14,501 nt of DNA, taken from Sulfurospirillum arcachonense. Lineage in GTDB: Bacteria; Campylobacterota; Campylobacteria; Campylobacterales; Sulfurospirillaceae. The notes beneath the pieces were generated by a model, which saw only the letters and a program-made list of their open reading frames with translations, did not search any database and was not told the DNA's origin. Made by a program: the position numbers and the translations under genes. The DNA is taken from contig DQTM01000278.1 in assembly GCA_015662785.1 (NCBI GenBank), positions 1-14,501 on the forward strand. The letters run 5' to 3'. Positions 13,492 through 14,501 of the stretch are shown here, piece by piece. Numbering within the stretch: position 1 is the first letter of the stretch; each line of letters opens with the position of its first letter.

Positions 13492-14501
13492 ATTACTATT
13501 TTTAATTTTCTTTACATGTAGCACTCTTGTAGGTGCTACTAACTATACAAAAGAGTTGCTTTCATACGATAAAAAGATAGTAACCTCAAATGATGATGAG
13601 CTTTTACGAGTTCATCATGCTCTTAAAAGTATCTATATTCATTCTATTGTAAATAATAATGCTTCATTAAAAAAAGAGGCACTAAAACGTCTTGTAAAAA
13701 CTTCAAATATATTAAGACTTGATTCTTCTGATTATGCTAGAGAGTTAGCTACTTTACAAAAGGTTACTCCAAAGAAAAAAGCTATTGTAAAGAAGAAGCA
13801 AAAGATTGTTCCAAAAAAATCGATAGTTACAACTAAAACAACAGGTAAACACAGTAAGAATTTACCTAATTTAAAAGCTATTTCCAACGAAGGAGATAGA
13901 TTAGTTCTTAGTTTTGATAAAAAAATAACTAGCAAAGAGATAAAATCTTTTCAGCTTAAAAGTAAGACCAGTTTCAGAGAAGTTTTTGATATAAAAGCAG
14001 TAATTCCTTTTGTCCCTCACATAAAAGTACCAAAAGAGTTAAATGAGCTTAGAATCGCTCAATATAACAGTAAAACTATTAGAATTGTTTTTCAAAGAAG
14101 TTCTATTTTAAAGTCAAACATTATTGTAAGAGGTACAAAAGTAGAAATTTTTTATAACACTAAGAAAAAAAGTGCTGGGAAAATAAAAATAGAGAAAAGC
14201 TATGATAAGTTTGCAAAGTCTTTGTCATCAAATAAGATAATAGTTATAGATGCTGGACATGGTGGAAGAGATGGGGGAGCAGTAGGAACTAGAACAAAAT
14301 TTGAAAAAAATGTTGTTTTACAGATTGCTCTTAGGACTGGAAAAGCACTTCAAAAAAGAGGTTATAGAGTCTATTACACAAGAACAACAGACAAGTTTAT
14401 AAAACTAAGGAACCGAACTAAATATGCAAATAGAAAAGGAGCTGACCTCTTTTTATCTATTCATGCAAATGCCTCAAATAAAAAATCACTTCATGGTGTA
14501 G
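13475..14501 (+). CDS. amiA: N-acetylmuramoyl-L-alanine amidase with AMIN domain, 3' end cut
   Basis: This is a zinc amidase that removes stem peptides from glycan strands in the periplasm and splits septal peptidoglycan. The frame is open for 342 codons to the window edge. It has a signal peptide (about 1-20, ending near LVGA), a helical segment (about 23-95), a Lys/Pro-rich linker (96-127), an AMIN domain (about 128-225) for septal peptidoglycan targeting, and an amidase_3 domain from about 254. Zinc ligands visible are H262 (DAGHGG), E277 and H330 (SIHANA); the catalytic Glu near the C-terminus is outside the window. It is the likely partner of the EnvC-like factor at 6812. The ATG lies inside the last 17 nt of the flavoprotein gene and has no strong binding site, so coupled translation is probable. 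The symbol follows H. pylori/C. jejuni naming; amiC would also fit. Confidence 0.93.
   Translation, partial: MAKIVKLLFLIFFTCSTLVGATNYTKELLSYDKKIVTSNDDELLRVHHALKSIYIHSIVNNNASLKKEALKRLVKTSNILRLDSSDYARELATLQKVTPKKKAIVKKKQKIVPKKSIVTTKTTGKHSKNLPNLKAISNEGDRLVLSFDKKITSKEIKSFQLKSKTSFREVFDIKAVIPFVPHIKVPKELNELRIAQYNSKTIRIVFQRSSILKSNIIVRGTKVEIFYNTKKKSAGKIKIEKSYDKFAKSLSSNKIIVIDAGHGGRDGGAVGTRTKFEKNVVLQIALRTGKALQKRGYRVYYTRTTDKFIKLRNRTKYANRKGADLFLSIHANASNKKSLHGV

Noticed and set aside
13732..13935. Minus-strand hydrophobic 67-codon frame
   Set aside because: It is the antisense of the Lys-rich linker of the amidase, which continues without a break in the plus frame.
13475..14501. Possible broken amidase gene
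   Set aside because: Codon-by-codon translation gives one uninterrupted frame with signal peptide, AMIN domain and three zinc ligands; only the window edge cuts it.
1..14501. CRISPR arrays, toxin-antitoxin pairs, restriction-modification or other defence genes
   Set aside because: I saw no regularly spaced repeats and no such gene families; apart from the insertion sequence the window is conserved core genes.

Overview
The window reads as a chromosome segment from a Campylobacterota (epsilonproteobacterial) bacterium, most likely a free-living Sulfurimonas-like or Sulfuricurvum-like organism. The DNA is strongly A+T-rich (about two thirds by eye, not counted). The gene order from the RluA-family pseudouridine synthase to the amidase matches, as I remember it, the C. 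jejuni block Cj1269c-Cj1282. Its right half matches H. pylori HP0772-HP0777. The promoter-like sites have a TATAAT -10 box after a T-rich stretch with no clear -35 box, which is typical of this phylum. No database search was possible, so the genus is inference.

Layout. (1) 1-654: the 3' part of an IS66-family transposase and a probable right end of the insertion sequence. (2) 690-766, minus strand: a tRNA with anticodon CAT, 36 bp from that end, followed by a short gap rich in inverted repeats. (3) 894-2000, minus strand: rodA, a peptidoglycan polymerase. (4) 2049-8032, plus strand: a tightly packed run of rluD-type synthase, FlpA-like fibronectin type III lipoprotein, trmB, ftsE, ftsX and an EnvC-like degenerate LytM factor. 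Each start codon overlaps the end of the gene before it. (5) 8075-14501, plus strand: after a 42-bp gap with a good -10 box come pyrH, rpoZ, a long bifunctional Rel/SpoT, a KMSKS-type tyrS, a nitronate-monooxygenase-like flavoprotein and an AMIN-domain N-acetylmuramoyl-L-alanine amidase cut by the window edge.

How the genes fit together. FtsE and FtsX form the ABC-type switch that, in E. coli, drives EnvC, a LytM-fold protein with no zinc site, to activate septal amidases. All the parts are here: ftsE, ftsX, an EnvC-like protein that has lost its zinc ligands, and downstream an amidase that keeps the zinc ligands visible in the window. RodA, divergent from the block, makes glycan strands. The rest is translation, nucleotide and stress control (TrmB, RluD, TyrS, PyrH, omega, ppGpp synthetase/hydrolase). 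The arrangement is a growth, division and stringent-response cluster.

Most of the window is conserved core and I see no clearly new defence or mobile system. The points most worth a second look are the WRPH...RV segment in the FlpA homologue, which resembles the C. jejuni fibronectin-binding motif, the FtsEX-EnvC-amidase pathway in one locus, and a perfect 12-bp hairpin inside trmB that looks like an antisense terminator. Others are a D-to-V change in the TrmB PDPW motif, a four-cysteine cluster in the flavoprotein, a recurring TACATGTA palindrome, and nested inverted repeats upstream of the tRNA.
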